NCBI RefSeq assembly: GCF_024137025.1
Contig: NZ_JAMYJR010000023.1
Location: 185,231-249,230 of the forward strand
From: Paractinoplanes aksuensis
Lineage (GTDB): Bacteria; Actinomycetota; Actinomycetes; Mycobacteriales; Micromonosporaceae
Direction of reading: 5' to 3'
DNA length: 64,000 bases
Made by a program: the position numbers and the translations under genes. The notes beneath the pieces were generated by a model. The model searched no databases, was not told the DNA's origin, and saw only the letters and a list, made by a program, of their open reading frames with translations. This document shows positions 17,022 to 24,480 of the stretch, piece by piece. Position 1 is the first letter of the stretch. The number at the start of each line of letters is the position of its first letter.

Positions 17022-17480
17022 CTACTCCCGCGCCAGGTGCTCCCGCAGGGCGGCCATGATCTCGCCGGTCGCTTCGAGCTGGGCCGGAGTCAGCGCGTCG
17101 ACGAAGATCTCGCGGATGTCGCGCAGGTGGGGGCGGTTGACCTGCTGAAAGATCTCCAGACCGGCCGGGGCGAGCACGGCCTCGGCGCCGCGGTTGTCGG
17201 TCAGGCACTCCTCGCGGCGGATCAGGCCGCGTTTCTCCATGCGGCCCAGGTGGTGGGAGAGACGGCTGCGCTCCCAGCCGACGGTGGCGGCGAGTTCGGA
17301 CGACCGCAGCCGCCGGCCGGGGGCCTCGCTGAGGGCGAGAAGCACGGTGTAGTCGCCGCTGGAGAGCCCGTCCCGCTGCAGGCGGGCGGCCATGGCGGAG
17401 CGGACGGCCTCGCCGGTCTCGATGAAGTCGCGCCAGATCCGCAGTTCCTCGCGGGTCGGGAAGCGCCGGGTAGTGGTCAC
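17022..17480 (-). CDS. MarR-family transcriptional regulator
   Basis: A 152-residue winged-helix regulator of the MarR family. The recognition region reads L-R-S-S-E-L-A-A-T-V-G-W-E-R-S-R-L-S-H-H, followed by R-M-E-K-R-G-L-I and the wing with D-N-R-G-A. This form, with W-E-R-S-R-L-S-H, is common in Streptomyces-type MarR proteins. GTG at 17480 is chosen because AGGAGG lies seven bases upstream; upstream in-frame codons run into the operator. It faces an oxidoreductase gene and very probably represses both directions through two palindromes; the ligand is unknown. Confidence 0.9.
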   Translation of the reverse strand: MTTTRRFPTREELRIWRDFIETGEAVRSAMAARLQRDGLSSGDYTVLLALSEAPGRRLRSSELAATVGWERSRLSHHLGRMEKRGLIRREECLTDNRGAEAVLAPAGLEIFQQVNRPHLRDIREIFVDALTPAQLEATGEIMAALREHLARE

Positions 17481-17496
17481 GGCCACACCTCCTGTA

Positions 17497-17537
17497 ATTG
17501 ACGTGTCAATCGTAGCGGGCATAATTGACACGTCAAT
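17497..17537. promoter_or_regulatory. twin MarR operators with divergent promoters
   Basis: Two 14-base palindromes, ATTGACGTGTCAAT (17497-17510) and ATTGACACGTCAAT (17524-17537), are reverse complements of each other and lie 27 bases apart centre to centre. Each contains a TTGACG -35 hexamer: the forward promoter is TTGACG (17498-17503) with CATAAT (17520-17525), spacer 16. The reverse promoter is TTGACG (17536-17531) with TACGAT (17514-17509), spacer 16. A repressor on either site would cover one -35 box and abut the opposite -10 box. Confidence 0.85.
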
Positions 17538-17553
17538 CAGCTTGGAGGGGTAC

Positions 17554-18588
17554 ATGAGTGACATCACCTTCGGCCTCGACACGTTCGGAGACGTGCCGGA
17601 GGACGACAACGGCAATCTGCTCTCCTACGGCGCGACCTTGCGCCACGTCGTCGACGAGGCCGTGCTGGCCGACGAGCTCGGCGTCGATGTCATCGCGCTG
17701 GGCGAGCACCACCGCCCCGAATACGCGATCTCCTCGCCCGAGACCGTGCTGGCCGGCATCGCCGGCAAGACGAAGAACATCAAGCTCGCCTCGGGCGTGA
17801 CGGTGCTCAGCTCCGACGACCCCGTGCGCGTGTTCCAGCGCTTCGCCACCCTCGACGGGCTGTCCGGCGGCCGGGCCCAGGTCATCCTGGGTCGCGGCTC
17901 GTTCACCGAGTCGTTCCCGCTGTTCGGCTACGACATGGCCGACTACGACGTGCTCTTCGAGGAGAAGATCGAGCTGTTCGCCGAGCTGCTCAAGGAGAAG
18001 CCGGTCACCTGGAGCGGCACCACCCGCCCGGCCCTGGTCGACGCCGATGTGTTCCCCAAGACCGACTCGGGTCACCTCGACACCTGGGTCGGCGTCGGCG
18101 GGTCCCCGCAGTCGGTCGTCCGCACGGCGCGGTACGGTCTGCCGCTGATGCTCGCGATCATCGGCGGCGCCCCCGACCGCTTCGCCCCGTACGTCGATCT
18201 CTATCGCCGTGCCGCCGACCAGCTCGGCACCGTGGCCCACCCGGTCGGCATGCACTCGCCGGGGTTCATCGCGGACACCGACGAGGAGGCCAAGGAAGTG
18301 TTCTACCCGAAGTACAAGGTGATGCGCGACCGCATCGGCAAGCTGCGCGGCTGGCCTCCGCTGCGCAAGGAGGAGTTCGACCACGAGGTGGCGAACGGCT
18401 CGCTCTACATCGGCTCGCCCGAGACGGTGGCGCGCAAGATGGCCAAGGCGATCAAGGCGCTCGGCGCCGGCCGCTTCGACCTGATCTACGGGGCCGGGTC
18501 GACGCCCACCAGCGCCCGGCTGCGCGCGGTCGAGCTGTTCGGCAGCAAGGTGCTCCCGATGACCCGCGACCTGCTGGCGACCTCGTGA
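17554..18588 (+). CDS. luciferase-like (LLM) flavin-dependent oxidoreductase
   Basis: A 344-residue luciferase-like oxidoreductase. It shows G-L-D-T-F-G-D-V, the G-E-H-H-R-P-E-Y block typical of the alkanal monooxygenase-like subgroup, K-L-A-S-G-V-T-V-L-S-S-D-D-P, L-G-R-G-S-F-T-E-S-F, and the C-terminal G-S-P-E-T-V-A. Members use FMN or F420; the next gene encodes an F420/NADP-type reductase, which makes F420 use plausible here. ATG at 17554 follows a TTGGAGGGG ribosome site. Expression is likely controlled by the adjacent MarR protein through the twin palindromes. The substrate is unknown. Confidence 0.9.
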   Translation: MSDITFGLDTFGDVPEDDNGNLLSYGATLRHVVDEAVLADELGVDVIALGEHHRPEYAISSPETVLAGIAGKTKNIKLASGVTVLSSDDPVRVFQRFATLDGLSGGRAQVILGRGSFTESFPLFGYDMADYDVLFEEKIELFAELLKEKPVTWSGTTRPALVDADVFPKTDSGHLDTWVGVGGSPQSVVRTARYGLPLMLAIIGGAPDRFAPYVDLYRRAADQLGTVAHPVGMHSPGFIADTDEEAKEVFYPKYKVMRDRIGKLRGWPPLRKEEFDHEVANGSLYIGSPETVARKMAKAIKALGAGRFDLIYGAGSTPTSARLRAVELFGSKVLPMTRDLLATS

Positions 18589-19271
18589 CGACCATCGGCA
18601 TTCTCGGCGCCGGCAAGGTGGGCACCGTCCTGGCCCGGCTCGCGGTGGCGGCTGGGCACCGGGTGCTCATCGCCGGCTCCGGTGACGTCGCCAAGATCAA
18701 GCTGATCATCGGCGTGCTGGCGCCCGGGGCCGAGCCGGTCACCGCGGCCGAGGCGGCGGCCGGGGCCGACATCGTGGTGCTGGCGTTGCCGCTGGGCAAG
18801 CACCAGAGCATCCCGGTCGAGGCGCTGCGGGGCAAGCTCGTGGTCGACGCCATGAACTACTGGTGGGAGGTCGACGGCATCCGCGAGGATCTGACCGACC
18901 CGCGTACGTCGTCGAGCGAGATCGTGCAGGCCTTCCTGCCTGAATCGCGGGTGGTGAAGGCGTTCAACCACATGGGTTACCACGATCTCGAGGAGGGCGC
19001 GCTTCCGGCGGGCTCGCCCGGGCGCAAGGCGATCGCGGTGGCCGGTGACGGTGAGGCTGACGTCGCCGCGGTCGCGGCCCTCGTCGACCAGTTGGGCTTC
19101 GACCCGGTGATTGCCGGGTCGCTGTCCCAGGGCGTACGGCTGGAGCCTGGTTCGGAGACCTTCGGCGCCAACGTTCCGGCGGCCGAGTTACGGGCCATGA
19201 TCGAACGTTTCCCCTCCTCGGAACGGGGCCGGATCGTGACCGAAGCCCGGCTAAACCCCGCGGAGCGGTAA
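18585..19271 (+). CDS. NADPH-dependent F420 reductase-like (Fno) protein
   Basis: A 228-residue protein of the F420H2:NADP oxidoreductase-like family. The N-terminal dinucleotide motif I-G-I-L-G-A-G-K-V-G is followed by V-L-I-A-G-S-G-D, A-D-I-V-V-L-A-L-P-L and V-V-K-A-F-N-H-M-G. The enzyme type moves hydride between NADPH and coenzyme F420. GTG at 18585 overlaps the stop of the luciferase-like gene, so both come from one message and may work together as reductase plus F420-dependent oxidoreductase. True F420 use is inferred from family and context. Confidence 0.82.
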   Translation: MTTIGILGAGKVGTVLARLAVAAGHRVLIAGSGDVAKIKLIIGVLAPGAEPVTAAEAAAGADIVVLALPLGKHQSIPVEALRGKLVVDAMNYWWEVDGIREDLTDPRTSSSEIVQAFLPESRVVKAFNHMGYHDLEEGALPAGSPGRKAIAVAGDGEADVAAVAALVDQLGFDPVIAGSLSQGVRLEPGSETFGANVPAAELRAMIERFPSSERGRIVTEARLNPAER

Positions 19272-19328
19272 CGGGAGACACTCCGCGACACGCCTCCCGA
19301 ACCGCTGATCGGGGCGCAGAATGAGCCG

Positions 19329-21248
19329 GTGAGCCCAGAAGCGCCCCATCACGGCCACCAGAAGCTGAAAGCCGCCATCGTGATCGGCGCGCTCGGCGTG
19401 GTGTTCGGCGACATCGGCACGAGCCCGATCTACACGATCCAGACCGTCTTCAACCCGGCCGACCCGCACCCGGTGCCGATCAGCGAGGGCAACATCCTCG
19501 GCGTCGTCTCGACGATCTTCTGGTCGGTCATGATCATCGTGACCCTCACCTACATCACGCTGGTCATGCGAGTGAACAACGACGGTGAGGGCGGCATCAT
19601 GGCCCTCATCACGCTGTTGCGCCGCTGGGGTTCGTCCCACCGCCGGCGCAGCGCCGTGTTCCTGGCCGCGCTCGGCATCTTCGGCGCCTCGCTGTTCTTC
19701 GGCGACAGCATGATCACCCCGGCTATCTCGGTGCTGTCGGCGGTCGAGGGGCTGGAGACCGTGCGGCCCGGGCTCGAGAGCATCGTCGTGCCGCTGACCG
19801 CGGTGATCATCGTGATCCTGTTCGCCTTCCAGCGGCACGGCACGGCGGCGGTGGGCAAGTTCTTCGGCCCGGTGATGATCACCTGGTTCACTGCCATCGG
19901 CGCGGCCGGCATCTGGGGCATCAGCCAGGAGCCCCGCGTCCTCGAGGCGCTGTCACCGACGTACGCCATCGGGTTTCTGGCCGGGCATTTCCACATCGCG
20001 TTCTTCGCGCTGGCCGCGATCGTGCTCTCCGTGACCGGGGCCGAGGCGATCTACGCCGACATGGGGCACTTCGGGCGCAAGGCCATCGTGATCGGCTGGC
20101 TGAGCCTGGTGCTGCCGGCCAGCACGCTCAGCTACCTGGGCCAGGGCGCGCTCCTGCTGAACGACGAGAGCAAGTTCTCGAGCCCGTTCTTCCTGCTGGT
20201 GCCGGACTGGGCCCGGCTACCGCTGGTGATCCTGGCCACGGCGGCCACCGTGATCGCGGCCCAGGCGGTGATCACCGGCGCGTACTCGGTGGCGTCCCAG
20301 GCCGGTCAGCTCGGTTACCTTCCGCGACTGCGCGTCGTGCACACCTCGGACACGGCCATCGGCCAGATCTACGTACCGTGGATCAACTGGCTTCTCATGG
20401 TGTCGGTGCTGGTGCTGGTGTTCGCGTTCCGCAGCTCGGCCGCCCTGGCCTACGCGTTCGGCATGGCCGTCGTCGCCACCATCACCATCACCACGCTGCT
20501 CTTCTTCTATCTGGCCCGGGTGCGCTGGAAGACGCCGCTGTGGGTGGTGGTGATCGGGGGCGGTCTGCTGCTCGCCATCGACCTGCTGTTCGTCAGCGCC
20601 AACCTGACCAAGCTCGTGCACGGGGCGTGGCTGCCGCTGCTGATCGGGGTCATCGCGTTCACCGTGATGACCACGTGGCAGCGCGGCCGCGCGATCGTGA
20701 CCGCGGAACGTGACCGCGCCGAGGGTTCGCTGCGGGAGTTCGTCGACACCATGCAGAACCGGAAGCGGCCGCTGAGCCGGGTCCCGGGCACGGCGATCTT
20801 CCTGAACCGGGGCAAGGCGACCGCCCCGCTCGCGCTGCGGGCCAACGTCGAGCACAACCACGTGCGGCACGAGCACGTGGTCGTGCTGTCGATCGACACC
20901 CTGCCCGTGCCGCGGCTGGCCGACGACGAGCGCATCGTGGTCGACCATCTGGGGTACGCGGGCGACGGCATCACCCACGTGACCGCGCGCTACGGCTACA
21001 TGGAAACGCCGGACGTGCCGGCCCTGCTGCAGATGCTCGACGCCGAACTGACCGAGGGCCAGATCTCGGTCGACGAGGCGTCCTACTTCTTGTCGAAGAT
21101 CGAGCTGACCCGCGGCTCGTCGCCGACCATGGCGCCGTGGCGCAAGCGCCTGTTCATCGCCACGTCCTACATCACGGCCGACGCCGCCGAGTACTTCAGC
21201 CTGCCGCGCGACCACACGGTGATCATGGGGTCGCGAATAGAGGTCTGA
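19329..21248 (+). CDS. kup: KUP-family potassium transporter
   Basis: A 639-residue potassium uptake permease (Kup/TrkD), which carries K+ into the cell with protons. About 12 membrane helices occupy residues ~15-460, and a hydrophilic C-terminal domain of ~180 residues follows. The family signature V-F-G-D-I-G-T-S-P-I-Y-T stands in the first helix, with N-N-D-G-E-G-G-I-M-A-L in the loop after the second and G-D-S-M-I-T-P-A-I-S-V further on. The start is GTG at 19329. No c-di-AMP riboswitch is apparent in the 57 bases before it. The 3' end overlaps the convergent CYTH gene by 26 bases. Confidence 0.95.
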   Translation: MSPEAPHHGHQKLKAAIVIGALGVVFGDIGTSPIYTIQTVFNPADPHPVPISEGNILGVVSTIFWSVMIIVTLTYITLVMRVNNDGEGGIMALITLLRRWGSSHRRRSAVFLAALGIFGASLFFGDSMITPAISVLSAVEGLETVRPGLESIVVPLTAVIIVILFAFQRHGTAAVGKFFGPVMITWFTAIGAAGIWGISQEPRVLEALSPTYAIGFLAGHFHIAFFALAAIVLSVTGAEAIYADMGHFGRKAIVIGWLSLVLPASTLSYLGQGALLLNDESKFSSPFFLLVPDWARLPLVILATAATVIAAQAVITGAYSVASQAGQLGYLPRLRVVHTSDTAIGQIYVPWINWLLMVSVLVLVFAFRSSAALAYAFGMAVVATITITTLLFFYLARVRWKTPLWVVVIGGGLLLAIDLLFVSANLTKLVHGAWLPLLIGVIAFTVMTTWQRGRAIVTAERDRAEGSLREFVDTMQNRKRPLSRVPGTAIFLNRGKATAPLALRANVEHNHVRHEHVVVLSIDTLPVPRLADDERIVVDHLGYAGDGITHVTARYGYMETPDVPALLQMLDAELTEGQISVDEASYFLSKIELTRGSSPTMAPWRKRLFIATSYITADAAEYFSLPRDHTVIMGSRIEV

Positions 21249-21921
21249 AATACCGGAGCGTCGCCTCCGTCTTAGTCACCTGAGGCTCGTCGTCCGGCAC
21301 GATGCCGTGCGCCCGCAACGCGCTCGACGTCTGAGCCGCCACATCGGCCGCCTTGGCCGACAGGCAGCGCGTGGACAACTCGGCGATCGAAGAGCCGTCC
21401 GGGAACGTCCACTGCTCGGCCACCAGCGGATAGTCGGACGCGGCCAGATCGAACCGGCAGCGCCGCACCTCGACCGGGCCGAACGTCAGCAGACTGCCGA
21501 GAGGCACATTGGCGTACGCGGTGAGAAGCCGACGCTGACGGCCGGAGAGCAACCCGGCCAGCGGCTTGCGGGCCCGGACCGCCCGCTCCACGTCGTGCCG
21601 CCCGAGGGTGCGCTTGAGCGCGCCCGAACACGCGTAGTTGTCGGGCAACGCGTCGATCTCGACCGCGAACCCGTCGTCGTTGCGCAACCAAGCCGGAAGC
21701 GCCTTGGGCAGCACCGGCCGCAACTTCACGACGGCGTCGCCGGCCCGCCCCTTGGTGCTGCGGAGCCGGACGATGAGACCGTGCTGCTGGAGGGCGAGGT
21801 CGGCGGTGTCGAGGAAATAGATTCGGCGGGTCATTCCGCTTTTCAGATCGACACCGAGGGAACGGAGGTCGGCGGATTTCACCGCCACTTTCAGCTCGAC
21901 CTTAGGGACCTGCTTGCTCAT
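21223..21921 (-). CDS. CYTH-domain protein
   Basis: A 232-residue protein with a CYTH (CyaB/thiamine triphosphatase) fold. The start K-V-E-L-K-V-A-V is close to the E-x-E-x-K signature, and Y-F-L-D-T-A-D-L-A-L, L-I-V-R-L-R and D-A-V-V-K-L-R-P-V supply the other tunnel-lining charged residues. Such proteins hydrolyse or bind triphosphates, often polyphosphate-like. The start is uncertain: ATG at 21921 puts the signature at residues ~8-15, while ATG codons at 21948 and 22005 are also open and none has a good ribosome site. No CHAD domain is attached. Confidence 0.75.
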   Translation of the reverse strand: MSKQVPKVELKVAVKSADLRSLGVDLKSGMTRRIYFLDTADLALQQHGLIVRLRSTKGRAGDAVVKLRPVLPKALPAWLRNDDGFAVEIDALPDNYACSGALKRTLGRHDVERAVRARKPLAGLLSGRQRRLLTAYANVPLGSLLTFGPVEVRRCRFDLAASDYPLVAEQWTFPDGSSIAELSTRCLSAKAADVAAQTSSALRAHGIVPDDEPQVTKTEATLRYFRPLFATP

Positions 21922-22284
21922 CGGAGGTTGCCAGAAACACCTGGTCATTACTGCTTCAGTCACTGCACGCCCGCGTTTCCGGTGGTCCGACAGGCCGACC
22001 CGCATTGCCCGAATCGGCGAAACAAAACCTACCTCTTCCCGTGATCGACGGCCCGTTAACGATTTGTAGAAAAGTCAGCTCGTTAACCTGCCGTTCACCT
22101 AAGAACCCCTCCGAGTTCACCGCAGCGGCCATCATACCCTCAACCCGCGCGAGCGCCGTTTTGCCCGATTTCTCACCGCGAGTCGTCGGACCCCTGCATA
22201 CCCCGTCACGGCCGGGCGCACTCCCGGCGCGGTCGTCCGCCGCTCGACCCATGGATCCCCGGCAAAGCCGGGCCGTGGCCGGGG
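21922..22284. other. intergenic region with inverted repeat
   Basis: About 360 bases without a convincing gene, lying between the starts of the CYTH gene and the end of the SWIM gene. It is less GC-rich than its surroundings in the part near 22020-22110. The only structure seen is CGTTAACGA (22054-22062) and TCGTTAACC (22080-22088), an 8-base inverted repeat with a 17-base spacer, possibly an operator or promoter site for the CYTH gene. Confidence 0.35.
22258..22272 (-). terminator. possible terminator after the SWIM gene
   Basis: CCCGGC-AAA-GCCGGG forms a 6-base-pair GC stem with a 3-base loop starting 12 bases after the SWIM stop codon. There is no T-run, so it is at best a weak or I-shaped terminator for the five-gene operon. 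Confidence 0.35.
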
Positions 22285-24480
22285 TCACCGCCACGCTTGG
22301 CGCGTCGCTTCGGCGGCGGCTGCTTGTTCGTAGGCCGCGGCCGTGAGCCAGGCTTCCGCGAGCAGTTGGGCGTCGTGCGGGTCGAGCCGCCCGAAGACAT
22401 CTCTGGTGCGGCGGACCCCGGCCGCCTCCAGCGCGGCGACCACCGCGGACGCTGTGCCCAGGTGAGCGTCAGCAAGACGCCGGACGTCGTTGTCCACGCC
22501 TGAAAGCAAGGCCGTCCGCCCGGCGGCCACAACCCGTTCCAACTGGTGACGCACCAGATGCAGCGGCGGCGACGGCCGTTCGGCCGGCACGCCGGGCGAC
22601 TCGGCCCCGCCCGGCACGTCCGCCCGGGTCAGCCGCTGCGCACCGAGGTCGACATGGCCGCCGTACCGTTCCGGCAGCCACCGAGCGGCCAGCGCCAGCG
22701 CCTCGACCCGCCCGGGCCCCGCGAACCGGCCGATCATCCGCACCCGCTGCCCCACCGCGTGCTCCGCGAGCAGCCGCAGATTCCCGACATAGGCCAGCGC
22801 CGGATCCTCGTGCGGCACGCCCACCGCAACCGTCAACCCACTCCCCACCACCGGCCGGGACGGCTGCGAACCATCTGAAGGCAATGCCGCTGCCGGGGAA
22901 GCCGGGAACGAGCCATACCCGGCGCTGTTAGTGGGCGGATGGTCGAGTGCCAGCAGCAGACCGCGGCGGTCGGCGCCGAGGATGGTGCCGTCGAGGAAGG
23001 CCAGGTCGTGGGCGTGGGAACGTTCGTGGGGTGGTTGCGCGGTCGCAGCCAGCCAGCGGTCGACCTGGGCGGCGAGGGGTTGCTGCCAGAGGGCGCCCAG
23101 TGGGGTGTCGAACCAGGTCGCGCCCGAGGCGGTGATGGCCTGGCGCTGCCGGCCGTGGCTGAGGCGGCCCGAGGCGGCGGCGTGGGCGTTGACCGCTCGC
23201 AGGCCGCCGCGAGAGAGGTCGTGGTGGCTCAGCCGCACTTCGCCCAGGTCGACCGAGGCCCGCGTGGCGGTGAGGGCAACCGACGGGTCGGCCGGCTTCA
23301 CGTCGGACACCGCCCAGATACGAGCCTGGGTATCAGCCAGATACGTGATCGCGCCGGCGTGCCCGGTCGTCGCCCGGATGGGTTCGCAGAACAGGCCGAA
23401 CAGGCGCAGATCGCCGACAGGCTGGTAGTCCCGCCGGGACACGCCAACGGCGCAGGCGTCACCGCGCTCGAGGCGGTGGCAGGTGATTAGCAGCTCGCGC
23501 AGGTCCGAGGCGAGGTCGGCCCGGTGGAAGGCCGGATCCTCGCGCCGCGCCGCTCGCAGGTGCTCCACCACCCGGACGGCCGCCGCGGCCGCCGTATGCA
23601 GCCCGGCCACACGCCCTTGATGGGCGACCCGCAACAATTCGGCCTGGGCCACCGCGCCCGCACCGGAAATCCCGGCCGTCAAAACTTCGGCGGCCACCAC
23701 CCAGAGCCCCGCCGCCGCCTCCCGCTGCGCACGACTCACGCCGGACGCCGCTGCCCGACCACCAGCACGCGAAGCAGTTGAGACGTCGGGGGAATCCGCG
23801 TGCCCCGCCGGCGCGGCGTCTCCCGATGCCGGCTCACCACCGCCGTCAACGGCCGGGCCGCTCGACTCGGGCGGCACCGAGCCAGCCGGCCGAGAAAAGA
23901 CAGGGCCGACAATCGGATCGCTCGACTCGAACGACGCCGAACCTCCCGGCCGAGGAGGAACCCGGCCGGCGGACAGGTCAACCGGCTCGAACGACGCCGA
24001 GCCTTCTGGCTGAGGAGACACCGCGCCGACAAACGGATCGCTCGACTCGGGCGGAGTCGTCTGGGAGGAATCCGGCCCGACAGACAGGTTGCTCGGCTCG
24101 GCCCGAGCCAGGCCATCAGGTTGAGGAGAGACGAGGCCGGCGTCCGCGGCGGCGGGCGGTGGGCTGTCGTCGGTCAGGATGGGGGCCGCGCTCAGGACTG
24201 CGGCCCGGTGCAGGCAGCGGGGTGACAGCAGGCAGCTGCAGGTGGCGTCGTCCGGCTCGCGCACGGGGACGGCGAGGGTGACGGTGATGTTGTCGTCGGG
24301 CCGGACCGTGACCGTGTCGCCGGTGCGAAGGGCCGGCCAGCCGAGCGCCTGCGTCACCGCCGCGTCCAGCCGGTTGCGCAGACGGGCGGGCAGCACCGCG
24401 ACCGCATCGGCGGTGACCACGGCCGCTACCGGGGGCAACGTCATCGGGTCCGGCTGGGTGGGGCCGAAGGACGCAGTCAT
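22285..24480 (-). CDS. SWIM zinc-finger protein (YehQ-like)
   Basis: A 731-residue protein, last gene of the five-gene block. The SWIM zinc finger is complete: C81-x-C83-x5-C89-x-H91. A Pro/Ser-rich linker from ~110 to ~215 contains a 20-residue tandem repeat. The rest (~225-731) is a large, mostly helical region with no domain I can name; its start includes Q-R-E-A-A-A-G-L-W. SWIM domains bind DNA or proteins, and in the E. coli yeh neighbourhood the SWIM protein is YehQ. ATG at 24480 overlaps the stop of the VWA gene (ATGA); an upstream open frame lies inside that gene and is rejected. Confidence 0.85.
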   Translation of the reverse strand: MTASFGPTQPDPMTLPPVAAVVTADAVAVLPARLRNRLDAAVTQALGWPALRTGDTVTVRPDDNITVTLAVPVREPDDATCSCLLSPRCLHRAAVLSAAPILTDDSPPPAAADAGLVSPQPDGLARAEPSNLSVGPDSSQTTPPESSDPFVGAVSPQPEGSASFEPVDLSAGRVPPRPGGSASFESSDPIVGPVFSRPAGSVPPESSGPAVDGGGEPASGDAAPAGHADSPDVSTASRAGGRAAASGVSRAQREAAAGLWVVAAEVLTAGISGAGAVAQAELLRVAHQGRVAGLHTAAAAAVRVVEHLRAARREDPAFHRADLASDLRELLITCHRLERGDACAVGVSRRDYQPVGDLRLFGLFCEPIRATTGHAGAITYLADTQARIWAVSDVKPADPSVALTATRASVDLGEVRLSHHDLSRGGLRAVNAHAAASGRLSHGRQRQAITASGATWFDTPLGALWQQPLAAQVDRWLAATAQPPHERSHAHDLAFLDGTILGADRRGLLLALDHPPTNSAGYGSFPASPAAALPSDGSQPSRPVVGSGLTVAVGVPHEDPALAYVGNLRLLAEHAVGQRVRMIGRFAGPGRVEALALAARWLPERYGGHVDLGAQRLTRADVPGGAESPGVPAERPSPPLHLVRHQLERVVAAGRTALLSGVDNDVRRLADAHLGTASAVVAALEAAGVRRTRDVFGRLDPHDAQLLAEAWLTAAAYEQAAAAEATRQAWR
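23842..24132 (-). repeat. 60-base tandem repeat inside the SWIM gene linker
   Basis: The linker of the SWIM protein holds five degenerate units of 20 residues (the second of 17): residues 117-136, 137-153, 154-173, 174-193 and 194-213. Typical units begin V-S-P-Q-P-E-G-S or V-P-P-R-P-G-G-S and end near S-D-P-I-V-G-P. Base-level similarity is still visible, for example repeated GGCTCGAACGACGCCGA on the plus strand, so the expansion is fairly recent. Confidence 0.8.

Noticed and set aside
19272..19328. c-di-AMP (ydaO) riboswitch before kup
   Set aside because: Only 57 bases separate the genes, and none of the conserved motifs is present.
23842..24132. CRISPR-like array
   Set aside because: The repeats are contiguous, without unique spacers, and encode an in-frame protein linker.
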